A stretch of 6,685 nucleotides of DNA from Candidatus Fibrimonadales bacterium (GTDB taxonomy: Bacteria; Fibrobacterota; Fibrobacteria; Fibrobacterales; Fibrobacteraceae): positions 1 to 6,685 of the forward strand of contig WRMM01000111.1 of NCBI GenBank assembly GCA_009777135.1, in the 5' to 3' direction. Numbering within the stretch: position 1 is the stretch's first letter; every line of letters begins with the position of its first letter. This document shows, piece by piece, positions 1 to 6,547 of the stretch. The notes beneath the pieces were generated by a model, which did not search any database, was not told the origin of the DNA, and worked only from the letters and a program-made list of their open reading frames with translations. Position numbers and translations under genes: made by a program.

Positions 1-296
1 GATGCCACGAAACCATAACTTAAAGTTGCGCTGGCCGCCCATGGCGCCATATCCCAGCAAGTGTAGGATGTGCCACCATCGCAACTGCTGCTGTTAGCGT
101 CACTGGTAGGATTGAACCGCATATTGTTATTTCGACATTCCTTGGCTACAGCACCTCCATGATGTTGTTGTTTATCCGACCAAGAACAACTCGGCTTACA
201 CCCATCCCAATAACGGGACAACCAGCCGCTTTGCTGAGCACTCGCGCTTACAGCCAATACAGCCAGAATAACGAAAATTTTATTTAATCGGGACAT
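1..296 (-). CDS. GH45 endoglucanase, N-terminal part (runs off left edge)
   Basis: This is the start of a glycoside hydrolase family 45 endo-beta-1,4-glucanase, a small inverting cellulase. I translated it by hand: 98 codons run without a stop from the ATG at 294-296 to the window edge. Residues 1-20 are a Sec signal peptide, with a likely cut after Ala-Ser-Ala before QQSGW. The family signature follows at residues 27-37, SRYWDGCKPSC; D31 aligns with the family's catalytic base Asp. The Cys-rich segment CDGG...YTCWDMAPWAAS (about 72-89) and LSYGFVA (92-98) are also typical of GH45. The acid Asp would lie outside the window. GGAGG sits 6 bases before the ATG, inside the GH8 coding end, and the gene overlaps GH8 by 17 bases in another frame, so it is probably the fourth gene of the operon. 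By hand count the first 280 bases are about 50% G+C, higher than GH8. The family call is firm; the full length is unknown. Confidence 0.9.
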   Translation of the reverse strand, partial: MSRLNKIFVILAVLAVSASAQQSGWLSRYWDGCKPSCSWSDKQQHHGGAVAKECRNNNMRFNPTSDANSSSCDGGTSYTCWDMAPWAASATLSYGFVA

Positions 297-1671
297 GTAA
301 AACCTCCACATTGGATCCAAATGATACTCTGACAATATACATGCCTTTTGGCAAATGCCCAAACGATACTTTGTAAACTCCGCTGGCGTAATTCTGCTTA
401 CTGACAAGCGTGCCATTTAAATTGTAAACGGCAATGGTTGCATCTGTTGTTGCGGACAGGCTTATGCCGTTTTTGGTTTGTGCAACGTGGTTGCTGGTTG
501 CAATTTGCGGCAGAAGGATTGGGGTGTTGTCATTGTTGCCAGAAGCCAAAGCTTTTAAGTTGGGCATGTTGCCGCTCACCAAAAGCCCTGTTAAAACCTG
601 CAAAGCATGATTATAATAAGATTCATTGGAATGACCAATCAATTTAGCCCAATAACTATTCATTGTTGTTTGATGTTCGGAGCTATAAGAAAGCGCATTT
701 GTGAAAGGTCCTAAAAATGTTGAGTTTCTGTGATTGCCCATAGAACCGCTTGAATAGTTTATAGGGCCTCCTATATTGTTTGCGCTTTTGCCATTTAAAA
801 ACCTTGTATAAAGATTTGTGAGCAAAGTTTTTGCTTCCGAGTGACCATACCAGTTATAAGCCCAAGCAAGGCGCCAAGGAGTGCGGGCAGCATCGTATTC
901 GTATTCCTGGCGAGTGCGAACGCCATTATCGTTGCACCAGTCAGAGAATAAACCGGTAGTTGAATGCTGATTCCTTGCAAGCAAAGTGTAGTTTGCATCA
1001 ATAACAGACTGCCACTTTGCTGCCTGATTAGATTCTACTTCTTTGAAAATTTCAAAGGCGGCAGGGCTAACGTAGCTTGGATTTCTTTCGCTGTTCCAAG
1101 AATCTCCTGGTCTGTGCAAGTTACTTGGATCAATTTCATATTGCCTGATTTTTGCAATCAAAGCTTTGGCTGTATCAAGGTAATTTTTTGTTGAGGTGCT
1201 TCCAAACTGATAATGAGCCATCACAAGAGCAAGAGCAGCGTCAAATTCTGCATCGGAAGCGGCATTTGACTGAGCAACATCGCTAAAGCCATTAATCTGC
1301 CAGTGCATCAATCCATTTCCGTTTAGCCAGTTTTGGTAATATGCCCATAACTTGTCAAAATGGCTTTGATAACTAGTAGCGTTATCGCTAAAATAAACCG
1401 TCATAAGCATGCCATAAGCAATGCCCTCAGAAACAGTTTGTGTTGGAGTGTCAAATTTTATGCGAGCACAAGCCCCAGTGCGACTGCAAGTGCCTTCCTC
1501 GTAAAATCCTGAGAGAAAGCCTTGAAATTTGCTTTTCAAATTTGAAGAAGCATTAGGGCTTGTAACGTTAATTGAGCCGTTGCCGTAATTTGTTTCTTGC
1601 GGATAGGGGTAATTAACTGCGGAATATGCGCAAAACGCACATAGAACTAGCAAAAGGGCTATTTTTTTCAT
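280..1671 (-). CDS. GH8 endoglucanase with T9SS-like C-terminal domain
   Basis: This is a family 8 endo-acting, inverting glycoside hydrolase, most likely an endo-1,4-beta-glucanase (463 aa). Residues 1 to about 18 are a signal peptide (MKK, then a Leu-rich core). The catalytic (alpha/alpha)6 domain spans about 20-370. The GH8 acid motif is VSEGIAYGM, with E82 as likely proton donor. The family signature ASDAEFDAALAL carries D140 and D144, and EYDAARTPWR (about 258-267) probably holds the base, D260. Residues 400-463 form a separate beta-rich tail, IAVYNLNGTLV...LPKGMYIVRVSFG, resembling type IX secretion sorting domains, joined by an Asn/Ala-rich linker. The start overlaps the GH5 stop as ATGA, and AGGAGGT precedes it by five bases. 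A GH8 xylanase or licheninase cannot be excluded from sequence alone. F. succinogenes has a characterised Cel8B, but I cannot say whether this is its orthologue. Confidence 0.93.
   Translation of the reverse strand: MKKIALLLVLCAFCAYSAVNYPYPQETNYGNGSINVTSPNASSNLKSKFQGFLSGFYEEGTCSRTGACARIKFDTPTQTVSEGIAYGMLMTVYFSDNATSYQSHFDKLWAYYQNWLNGNGLMHWQINGFSDVAQSNAASDAEFDAALALVMAHYQFGSTSTKNYLDTAKALIAKIRQYEIDPSNLHRPGDSWNSERNPSYVSPAAFEIFKEVESNQAAKWQSVIDANYTLLARNQHSTTGLFSDWCNDNGVRTRQEYEYDAARTPWRLAWAYNWYGHSEAKTLLTNLYTRFLNGKSANNIGGPINYSSGSMGNHRNSTFLGPFTNALSYSSEHQTTMNSYWAKLIGHSNESYYNHALQVLTGLLVSGNMPNLKALASGNNDNTPILLPQIATSNHVAQTKNGISLSATTDATIAVYNLNGTLVSKQNYASGVYKVSFGHLPKGMYIVRVSFGSNVEVLHVPIK
303..307 (-). promoter_or_regulatory. 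Shine-Dalgarno for the GH45 gene
   Basis: GGAGG reads on the minus strand with six bases (TTTTAC) before the ATG at 294-296. It lies inside the last codons of GH8, so ribosomes finishing GH8 could restart on GH45. It fixes the GH45 start at 296. Confidence 0.75.
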
Positions 1672-2909
1672 CTCTCACCTCCTCTCCAACCAGCGGACTC
1701 GGCATAAGCTCTGAGCTTACGGAAAATATATCGACCGGAAACAGACATCTTGGTTTCATCTGTCCAGCTTTCCATATCGAAAGCGATTCGTGGGTTAAAT
1801 CCGAAAAAAGCCGAACCTTCTGCCTTATCATTCACGTTCCAGGCTACGGATGAAATCATTTTCTCATCCATGTAAGCATGCCAGGCATTAGAGTTTGATT
1901 CATTATGTGAATTGAAATTATTAGGCGGTTGTCCGCCACCAGCATCAGTAGTGCCATATTCAGACACGAATACCGGATAATTTGCATTAAGAACCTGGTC
2001 TATTCTAGTGCGAAAAGAATTTAAATTATGAGTTTGCGCATAAAAATGAAGCACATAAGCAATGTTATCATCTGCAATTGGGTCTGCCAATGGCGCATTC
2101 ACATTTTGGCTCCAGCTAGGGGTGCCTACCAGAATAAGATTTTGAGAATGCTCACGTATCACTGGAATAACCTGGTCTGCGTAAACCTTGATTTCTGCCC
2201 ATGTTGTTCTGCCGCCAGCTTGACAACTGGCTGCGCCATCCGAACAAACGGGTTCATTGTAAATTTCAAATATTACATTGTCATAATCTCCGTAGTCTCT
2301 GGCCATTTCTCCAAAGAATTCTATAGAACTCTCTACATCCAAGTGCGCATTATAAGAGTGCCAATCAATTACCACATAAGCATCTTTGCTAATGGCTGCA
2401 TCAATCGCAGTTCTTGCACGGTTCATGTTTCCATTTTTATCTGCTAGGTAACTACCAGAATACTCGCTGCTCCCTTGAAGCCCATGTCCTACAGACACTC
2501 GAATGATTTCAGCTTTCCAGTGGTCAACCATTGCATTAACAGTTTCTTCATTGAAGAATCTGGCTGTTTGCCAACCCGTATTGCTCCAGCCAAGGCTCAC
2601 TCCGCGCAGTATCACAGGACGGTCTTCCGTTTTGGAACCTACTAATTTGTTTCCAGATGCCCAAAGCTTTCCATAACAAGCTACGGGGCTATCAGCTGCT
2701 TCTAAACAGCGGGCTAGCTCGTTTACTGAGCCTGAACTATTGCCATCGTCCGCTGAGCTTGAGCTTCCGTCACCCACTGAATTTGAGCTTGGCGTTTCAA
2801 CAACGCCACCTCCTTCCGATGAGCAAGAAGTGAATACCTGTATCCCAATAACCCCGATTAACAGGGTTAATAGGACGTGAAATGCTGAAATAGACTTGAT
2901 TCTATTCAT
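1668..2909 (-). CDS. GH5 cellulase, predicted lipoprotein
   Basis: This is a family 5 retaining endo-beta-1,4-glucanase, resembling the bacterial GH5_2 type. From the ATG at 2907-2909 it has 413 residues: a positive N terminus (MNRIKS), a hydrophobic core and a lipobox-like VFTSC with the acylated Cys at residue 29. A Ser/Gly-rich linker covers about 38-61, and the catalytic barrel about 80-410. Visible GH5 residues are RGVS near 102, DWHSYNAH (about 182-189), acid/base E219 in YNEP, HFY near 288, nucleophile E317 in SEYGT and W357. I chose this start because it gives a normal lipoprotein leader. An in-frame ATG at 2949-2951 adds 14 residues with two Glu and has an even stronger Shine-Dalgarno, so it may be used instead. 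The gene follows GH51 by 58 (or 16) bases and overlaps GH8 by ATGA. Phe at the -3 lipobox position is unusual. No CBM is visible. Confidence 0.93.
   Translation of the reverse strand: MNRIKSISAFHVLLTLLIGVIGIQVFTSCSSEGGGVVETPSSNSVGDGSSSSADDGNSSGSVNELARCLEAADSPVACYGKLWASGNKLVGSKTEDRPVILRGVSLGWSNTGWQTARFFNEETVNAMVDHWKAEIIRVSVGHGLQGSSEYSGSYLADKNGNMNRARTAIDAAISKDAYVVIDWHSYNAHLDVESSIEFFGEMARDYGDYDNVIFEIYNEPVCSDGAASCQAGGRTTWAEIKVYADQVIPVIREHSQNLILVGTPSWSQNVNAPLADPIADDNIAYVLHFYAQTHNLNSFRTRIDQVLNANYPVFVSEYGTTDAGGGQPPNNFNSHNESNSNAWHAYMDEKMISSVAWNVNDKAEGSAFFGFNPRIAFDMESWTDETKMSVSGRYIFRKLRAYAESAGWRGGER
1677..1683 (-). promoter_or_regulatory. Shine-Dalgarno for GH8, embedded in GH5 coding end
   Basis: AGGAGGT on the minus strand, five bases before the GH8 ATG. 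The same bases encode part of the GH5 C-terminal GGER and are followed by the shared ATGA, which suggests translational coupling of GH5 and GH8. Confidence 0.8.
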
Positions 2910-2917
2910 GGTTTGTT

Positions 2918-2922
2918 CTCCT
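2918..2922 (-). promoter_or_regulatory. Shine-Dalgarno for the internal GH5 start
   Basis: AGGAG on the minus strand with eight bases before the ATG at 2907-2909. It supports the start that gives a conventional lipoprotein signal peptide. Confidence 0.6.
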
Positions 2923-2956
2923 ATGCTAAGACTAAAATTTTTTGTTTCCATTTTCC

Positions 2957-2963
2957 ACCTCCT
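2957..2963 (-). promoter_or_regulatory. Strong Shine-Dalgarno for the alternative upstream GH5 start
   Basis: AGGAGGT on the minus strand with five bases (GGAAA) before the ATG at 2949-2951, inside the 16-base gap after the GH51 stop. It is stronger than the site serving the internal start, so both starts must be considered. Confidence 0.6.
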
Positions 2964-2967
2964 CGCT

Positions 2968-5900
2968 TTATTCTATTGTAATCAATGTTATTGAATGCAC
3001 GGGAAATGTCATTACGGTACCATCCTTTATATCTTGGTTGCTGGCTTTGGGTGGGTCAATTTTAATGACCTTTGCAGCATTTTGGTCTTTTGGCGTTGCA
3101 AGAACTTCAATCTTTGCTTTGCCTGTAAAGCCTGGTATTTTCAAGGTACTCTTGAAAGCCGTGAAGGGACTCTTGTTTATAACAAGTAAGGTTTTCTTTT
3201 TGCCGTTTTGCGAAAGGTAAGTACTTAAGTTATCGTTTCCACTCTTGGATTCAACCAATTTTCCGCGAATGCCATCGGAGGCCATTTGAAAACCAAAGTA
3301 AGAAGGACGTGGTTTATTGCCGCCAATCTGATTGTCATAGGAACGAGAGAGATAGCCATAGTCACCGCCTTCTGGAGTAACTTCGTTGTGAATATCCCAG
3401 TATTGAGCACTGGTTGCCCCGACTTTTGCAAGCATACCAAGGTAATCAGCAACAAACAAGGCATTAACTAAAGATATGGATTGTGGGCCAGGGTTAAAGT
3501 CCACGGAATTCCATTCGGTTAGCCAAATTTCCAAATCTTTTTTGGGATTTTTCTTGACTTCGGGATGATTTTTGATGGTTTTTCGAACACGATCGTAAAT
3601 ACCTTCCAAAATTTGCGGAGAAGCAAGCAAGGCAAAATCATTTTCCTGGCCAAAATGCTGAGGGTAATGGTGGATAATAAGAGCGTCTGCTATATCACCA
3701 GTATATTTAAGAACGTTTTCGTTCCATTCACCATCTAATACGCCGAGAACGCCAACTTTAATTTTTGGGTCCGCTTTTTTCATTGCTATAATAAAGTCTC
3801 TTGCTTTTTTGCCGTATGCATGGCCTTTATCTTTGCCATATTTATCGTAATGTATATGCCAATCGCCGTAAATCTCATTCCCTATTTCCCAGTAGATTAC
3901 ATTTGCGTTCCTCTTTTTGTTAGTGTGCTCAACCCACTTGGCTGCTTTTTCTGCTGTTCCAGAGCCCAAGTTAGCGGTAAACATTGCCCTAACACCAGTT
4001 TCCTTGCACCAATCCAAAAATTCATCAGTATCTACCATCCAGTCTTTGGCAGCAAGAACTTCTTCCCAGTCATCTTCATCAGCACGAAGACCGCCTGGAT
4101 AGCGAACTATGCCATGGTTATTCCTCTTTACTTGGCTTACTGTTTCTTTCAAGAGCAAATCACTATCCCATAATGCAGCGTTAATTCCGAATATATCAGG
4201 AGTAATAGAGGGATTTATAACCTTATTAAAATCGCCCGTAATTGTTAAAGCTGTTTCTGCCGGAACTTTTGGACGTGGTGCTTCGCGCAAATTCGTTAAA
4301 CGAACATTATCTATTTGGAAAGAGCCGGAAGTACCTTCGCCAGTTGGCTTGAAATCCAAAACTTTTACGCCATCCAAATCAAAAACACCGTTTTGTATGG
4401 CTTCAGGTGGCTGATAGTATGGGAATTTAACGAAATCCTTGAATGGAACAAGAACGGTGCTCCTGCCTTTTGCTCCACCTGTGTTGCTAACAAAAAGCTC
4501 CCTGCCTTTATCGCCTATTTGAACAGTTATGCTCTGCCAGGGTTTATCGGTATAAATATCAAACATCAAACCCCAGTGCTTTGTCCAATCACTAAGATTT
4601 TTCGGGGTCTTTTGCTTTTCAAAATCATAAACCAAATCCACCCAGTCGCCTACAAAGAATTCTGTTACGTTTAAAGACTTGCCATCTAAGTTGCCTGGAC
4701 CTATGTTAAATGAAACTTTGGATTTAGGGCCTAACGAAGACTCAAATGCGGGATTATTTTCAAAATCAAACAGAACCAAGTCCCTTTCCTTGCTATTGAA
4801 TTTTTCCCATTTCAAGTTTGGGTCAACCCAGTCTATGTTTTCGGTAAATGTAATTTGGTCCAAGTATATAGTTACAGGATCATCTGGTTTTCCATCACGC
4901 CTATTCTCGAATTTACCAACAGAGAAACGAATTTCCTGGATTTTGTTCCATTGTACATTTTTTCTAACTTCGGCCTGTCTATCAGCATCCCATGCCAAAC
5001 CTACATCTGTAAATCTTTTCAGAGGAATTTTAACCAGCTTCCAATCTTTGCTAAGAGTTTGACCTTGTACCCAGTCTTGAAGACTAACTTTTGTTTGACT
5101 CTTTATGTCGTTGCCCTGATTATCAAGAATACCAACGGATACTTTTTCACCGCCTTTACTGCCTTTAACCCAGAAGTAAAGGCCACCTTTGTCTCTAGCT
5201 TTGGAAAGGTCTATGTATTTGCCTTCACCAATGGAAAGCGTAACGCCAGACCATTCATTATCGTCCAAGTACAAAGCCATGATATTGGGATTATCAGATG
5301 TTTTGGAAGGCTGTTCCTTATATGCGGTCATGCCACCATAAACATAGCCTATGCCTTGAAAATTATCGCTGTAAACTATGCCGTTCGGCAACGCTTTAGC
5401 CTTGCCATCCAGTTTGGCAGGGTCTTTGGGGCCATCTATGGTTTCATTTTTTTCATCCCAGTAAACAACCTTTGGCTTTGGTTTTGAAACGGGAACGCTA
5501 CCTTTCACAATTTCAACATTGGCAATCCATACCTGGAAACTTCCGGGGTTAGTTCCCTTATCTATGGAAATACGAAATTCTGCTATTTTGCTCCAATCTA
5601 TGCGGTCTGCGAATTCTGCTTTTCTTGCATCGTCCCAATACAAACCTCTTTCTGGGAAATCTGCCAAAGGAATTTTCACAAGCTGCCAGTCTTTTGTTAT
5701 TTGCACATATTTATTCAGCGTTAGTTTAGACTGCGTTTTTTTGCCTTTGCCGTCTGAATCCAGAAATCCAAACGAGACTTGCTCACCGCCATTTGAGCCT
5801 TTTATATAGAACTCAACTGCACCATCCAGCAAATGTTTGTTTAAATCGAAGGTTTCGTTGTAGAGGCATATTGAAGAACCAGAGTAATCGTTGGGGTCCA

Positions 5901-6108
5901 GAGTTATCTTTAGGGAAGCAGCACCCTTGTAGGTCTGAGCCTTGTCTATGGCAACAGCAGAACCTTTTCCGCCGTAAGAATAGTCAAATCCTCCTTGCCT
6001 GTACTGGCCATCGAAGAATTTATATGGAACTATGCGAGTGAGCCTCTGAGCAAAAGAAGCTGATACTACAAGCATTAAGAAAAGCCAAAAAGAAAAGTTG
6101 CGAATCAT
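2968..6108 (-). CDS. cel51A: GH51 endoglucanase with tandem CBM30 and CBM11-like modules (CelF/Cel51A type)
   Basis: This is a secreted, cellulose-binding family 51 endo-beta-1,4-glucanase of 1046 residues. Its layout matches F. succinogenes endoglucanase F (CelF, Cel51A), for which I recall a size near 118 kDa and a family-founding CBM30. Modules in order: signal peptide 1-20 (cut after ASFA); CBM30-like 1, about 30-202; CBM30-like 2, about 244-424; CBM11-like, about 443-607; GH51 barrel, about 620-945; and a C-terminal beta domain to 1046. Acid/base E745 lies in WEIGNE and nucleophile E865 in WLTEWN, the usual GH51 pair. The two CBM30 copies share KGS-GGE-VS-G-LD and KDW-LVKIPL blocks. AGGAG precedes the ATG by six bases, and that ATG overlaps the stop of the HU-like ORF. 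It is the first cellulase gene of the cluster. Most GH51 members are arabinofuranosidases; the cellulose-binding modules and CelF likeness argue for endoglucanase. Confidence 0.95.
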   Translation of the reverse strand: MIRNFSFWLFLMLVVSASFAQRLTRIVPYKFFDGQYRQGGFDYSYGGKGSAVAIDKAQTYKGAASLKITLDPNDYSGSSICLYNETFDLNKHLLDGAVEFYIKGSNGGEQVSFGFLDSDGKGKKTQSKLTLNKYVQITKDWQLVKIPLADFPERGLYWDDARKAEFADRIDWSKIAEFRISIDKGTNPGSFQVWIANVEIVKGSVPVSKPKPKVVYWDEKNETIDGPKDPAKLDGKAKALPNGIVYSDNFQGIGYVYGGMTAYKEQPSKTSDNPNIMALYLDDNEWSGVTLSIGEGKYIDLSKARDKGGLYFWVKGSKGGEKVSVGILDNQGNDIKSQTKVSLQDWVQGQTLSKDWKLVKIPLKRFTDVGLAWDADRQAEVRKNVQWNKIQEIRFSVGKFENRRDGKPDDPVTIYLDQITFTENIDWVDPNLKWEKFNSKERDLVLFDFENNPAFESSLGPKSKVSFNIGPGNLDGKSLNVTEFFVGDWVDLVYDFEKQKTPKNLSDWTKHWGLMFDIYTDKPWQSITVQIGDKGRELFVSNTGGAKGRSTVLVPFKDFVKFPYYQPPEAIQNGVFDLDGVKVLDFKPTGEGTSGSFQIDNVRLTNLREAPRPKVPAETALTITGDFNKVINPSITPDIFGINAALWDSDLLLKETVSQVKRNNHGIVRYPGGLRADEDDWEEVLAAKDWMVDTDEFLDWCKETGVRAMFTANLGSGTAEKAAKWVEHTNKKRNANVIYWEIGNEIYGDWHIHYDKYGKDKGHAYGKKARDFIIAMKKADPKIKVGVLGVLDGEWNENVLKYTGDIADALIIHHYPQHFGQENDFALLASPQILEGIYDRVRKTIKNHPEVKKNPKKDLEIWLTEWNSVDFNPGPQSISLVNALFVADYLGMLAKVGATSAQYWDIHNEVTPEGGDYGYLSRSYDNQIGGNKPRPSYFGFQMASDGIRGKLVESKSGNDNLSTYLSQNGKKKTLLVINKSPFTAFKSTLKIPGFTGKAKIEVLATPKDQNAAKVIKIDPPKASNQDIKDGTVMTFPVHSITLITIE
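4837..6021 (-). repeat. Tandem duplicated CBM30-like modules within the GH51 gene
   Basis: Two copies of one carbohydrate-binding module, roughly at 5503-6021 and 4837-5379, are joined by a linker rich in Lys and Pro. Matching blocks by eye: KGSNGGEQVSFGFLD against KGSKGGEKVSVGILD; KDWQLVKIPL against KDWKLVKIPL; GLYWDDARKAEF against GLAWDADRQAEV; DWSKIAEFRISI against QWNKIQEIRFSV. The second copy carries an insertion near residues 400-412 (ENRRDGKPDDP). The likeness is at protein level; I did not see long identical DNA stretches. Confidence 0.8.
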
Positions 6109-6410
6109 GATAATCTCCTATTGTTTGTTGCGCGTGAATTAAAGGTGCCTCTGATTTTGGGCGCTGCCATAAACCACCCTGTATTGACGGCGAAGCCATC
6201 GCAGAGCAGATATGCCATTTCCTTGAGCCAGAGATTGACGGCATGTTCCATAGCCGTCGCCGATACATCGGCTCCCCCTCTTTTGGTCGCTGATTGAGCG
6301 ATGTCTTTGATATCCAGCGATTTTTCCGAGACTACTCTCGCTATAAAGTCGTTGGGTGCTTCCGTTAGCACGTTATCGTATAACTGTGCCTTGATTTTAT
6401 GCTGTGCCAT
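6105..6410 (-). CDS. HU/IHF-like DNA-binding domain protein, probably 3'-truncated
   Basis: A 101-residue ORF whose first 92 residues resemble the N-terminal HU/IHF-like domain of the Bvu_2165/DUF4469-type DNA-binding proteins. Family-like features are a beta start (HKIKAQLYDN), the APNDFIARV segment (18-26), a helical stretch with KRGGADVSATAM (43-54), and DGFAVNTGWF...KIRGTFNS (71-92). Relatives normally continue after this point with a Pro/Asp/His-containing segment and a further domain; here nine unrelated residues (RATNNRRLS) lead to a TGA that overlaps the GH51 ATG. AAGGAG six bases before the ATG supports translation. Base composition is about 49% G+C by hand count, above GH8. It may be a broken remnant, or a short protein that leads and couples to the cellulase operon. 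The family call is from memory of the domain pattern. Confidence 0.7.
   Translation of the reverse strand: MAQHKIKAQLYDNVLTEAPNDFIARVVSEKSLDIKDIAQSATKRGGADVSATAMEHAVNLWLKEMAYLLCDGFAVNTGWFMAAPKIRGTFNSRATNNRRLS
6115..6119 (-). promoter_or_regulatory. Shine-Dalgarno for GH51
   Basis: AGGAG on the minus strand with six bases before the ATG at 6106-6108. It lies within the last codons of the HU-like ORF, so translation of the two could be coupled. Confidence 0.7.
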
Positions 6411-6416
6411 AATATG

Positions 6417-6422
6417 CTCCTT
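6417..6422 (-). promoter_or_regulatory. Shine-Dalgarno for the HU-like ORF
   Basis: AAGGAG on the minus strand with six bases (CATATT) before the ATG at 6408-6410. It supports this start and shows the leader ORF is likely translated even if truncated. Confidence 0.65.
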
Positions 6423-6462
6423 GTTTAAGGGTGAATGGAATTTTTGTATGCTGCGAATTGAG

Positions 6463-6487
6463 ATATGTTGTTAATTCGACAACATAT
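6463..6487. promoter_or_regulatory. Perfect inverted repeat upstream of the cluster
   Basis: Two nine-base arms, ATATGTTGT (6463-6471) and ACAACATAT (6479-6487), flank a seven-base centre. It lies 52 bases upstream of the HU-like start, so it could be an operator near the operon promoter or a hairpin in the 5' leader of the mRNA. No T-run follows on either strand, so it is not a standard terminator. I could not place a convincing -10/-35 pair around it. Confidence 0.5.
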
Positions 6488-6533
6488 TTGAGTATTTTCC
6501 AGAAATTTTTCAGTTTGCTTTTTTTTTGTGTCC

Positions 6534-6547
6534 CCGATATATATCGG
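6534..6547. promoter_or_regulatory. 14-base perfect palindrome
   Basis: CCGATATATATCGG is its own reverse complement, centred between 6540 and 6541, about 124 bases upstream of the HU-like start. A nine-base A-tract (minus-strand sense) follows at 6519-6527. It could be a dimeric regulator site; no regulator gene is in the window to match it to. Confidence 0.4.

Noticed and set aside
2028..2447. 139-codon plus-strand ORF
   Set aside because: Antisense to the GH5 catalytic domain and with no recognisable motif, so it is a shadow frame.
4855..5487. 210-codon plus-strand ORF
   Set aside because: Lies wholly antisense to the CBM modules of GH51, whose protein is clearly conserved; its translation shows no recognisable domain.
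4837..6021. Recent DNA duplication or assembly repeat at the CBM30 modules
   Set aside because: The two copies are similar only at protein level and differ in length, so this is an old domain duplication.
2968..6108. GH51 alpha-L-arabinofuranosidase as the primary call
   Set aside because: GH51 includes many arabinofuranosidases, but the three cellulose/glucan-binding modules, the CelF-like layout and the cellulase operon favour endoglucanase.
6020..6268. 82-codon minus-strand ORF across the HU-like/GH51 junction
   Set aside because: Overlaps both better-supported genes in another frame and has no family likeness.
6463..6487. Inverted repeat as a rho-independent terminator
   Set aside because: The arms are AT-rich and no U-tract follows directly on either strand.
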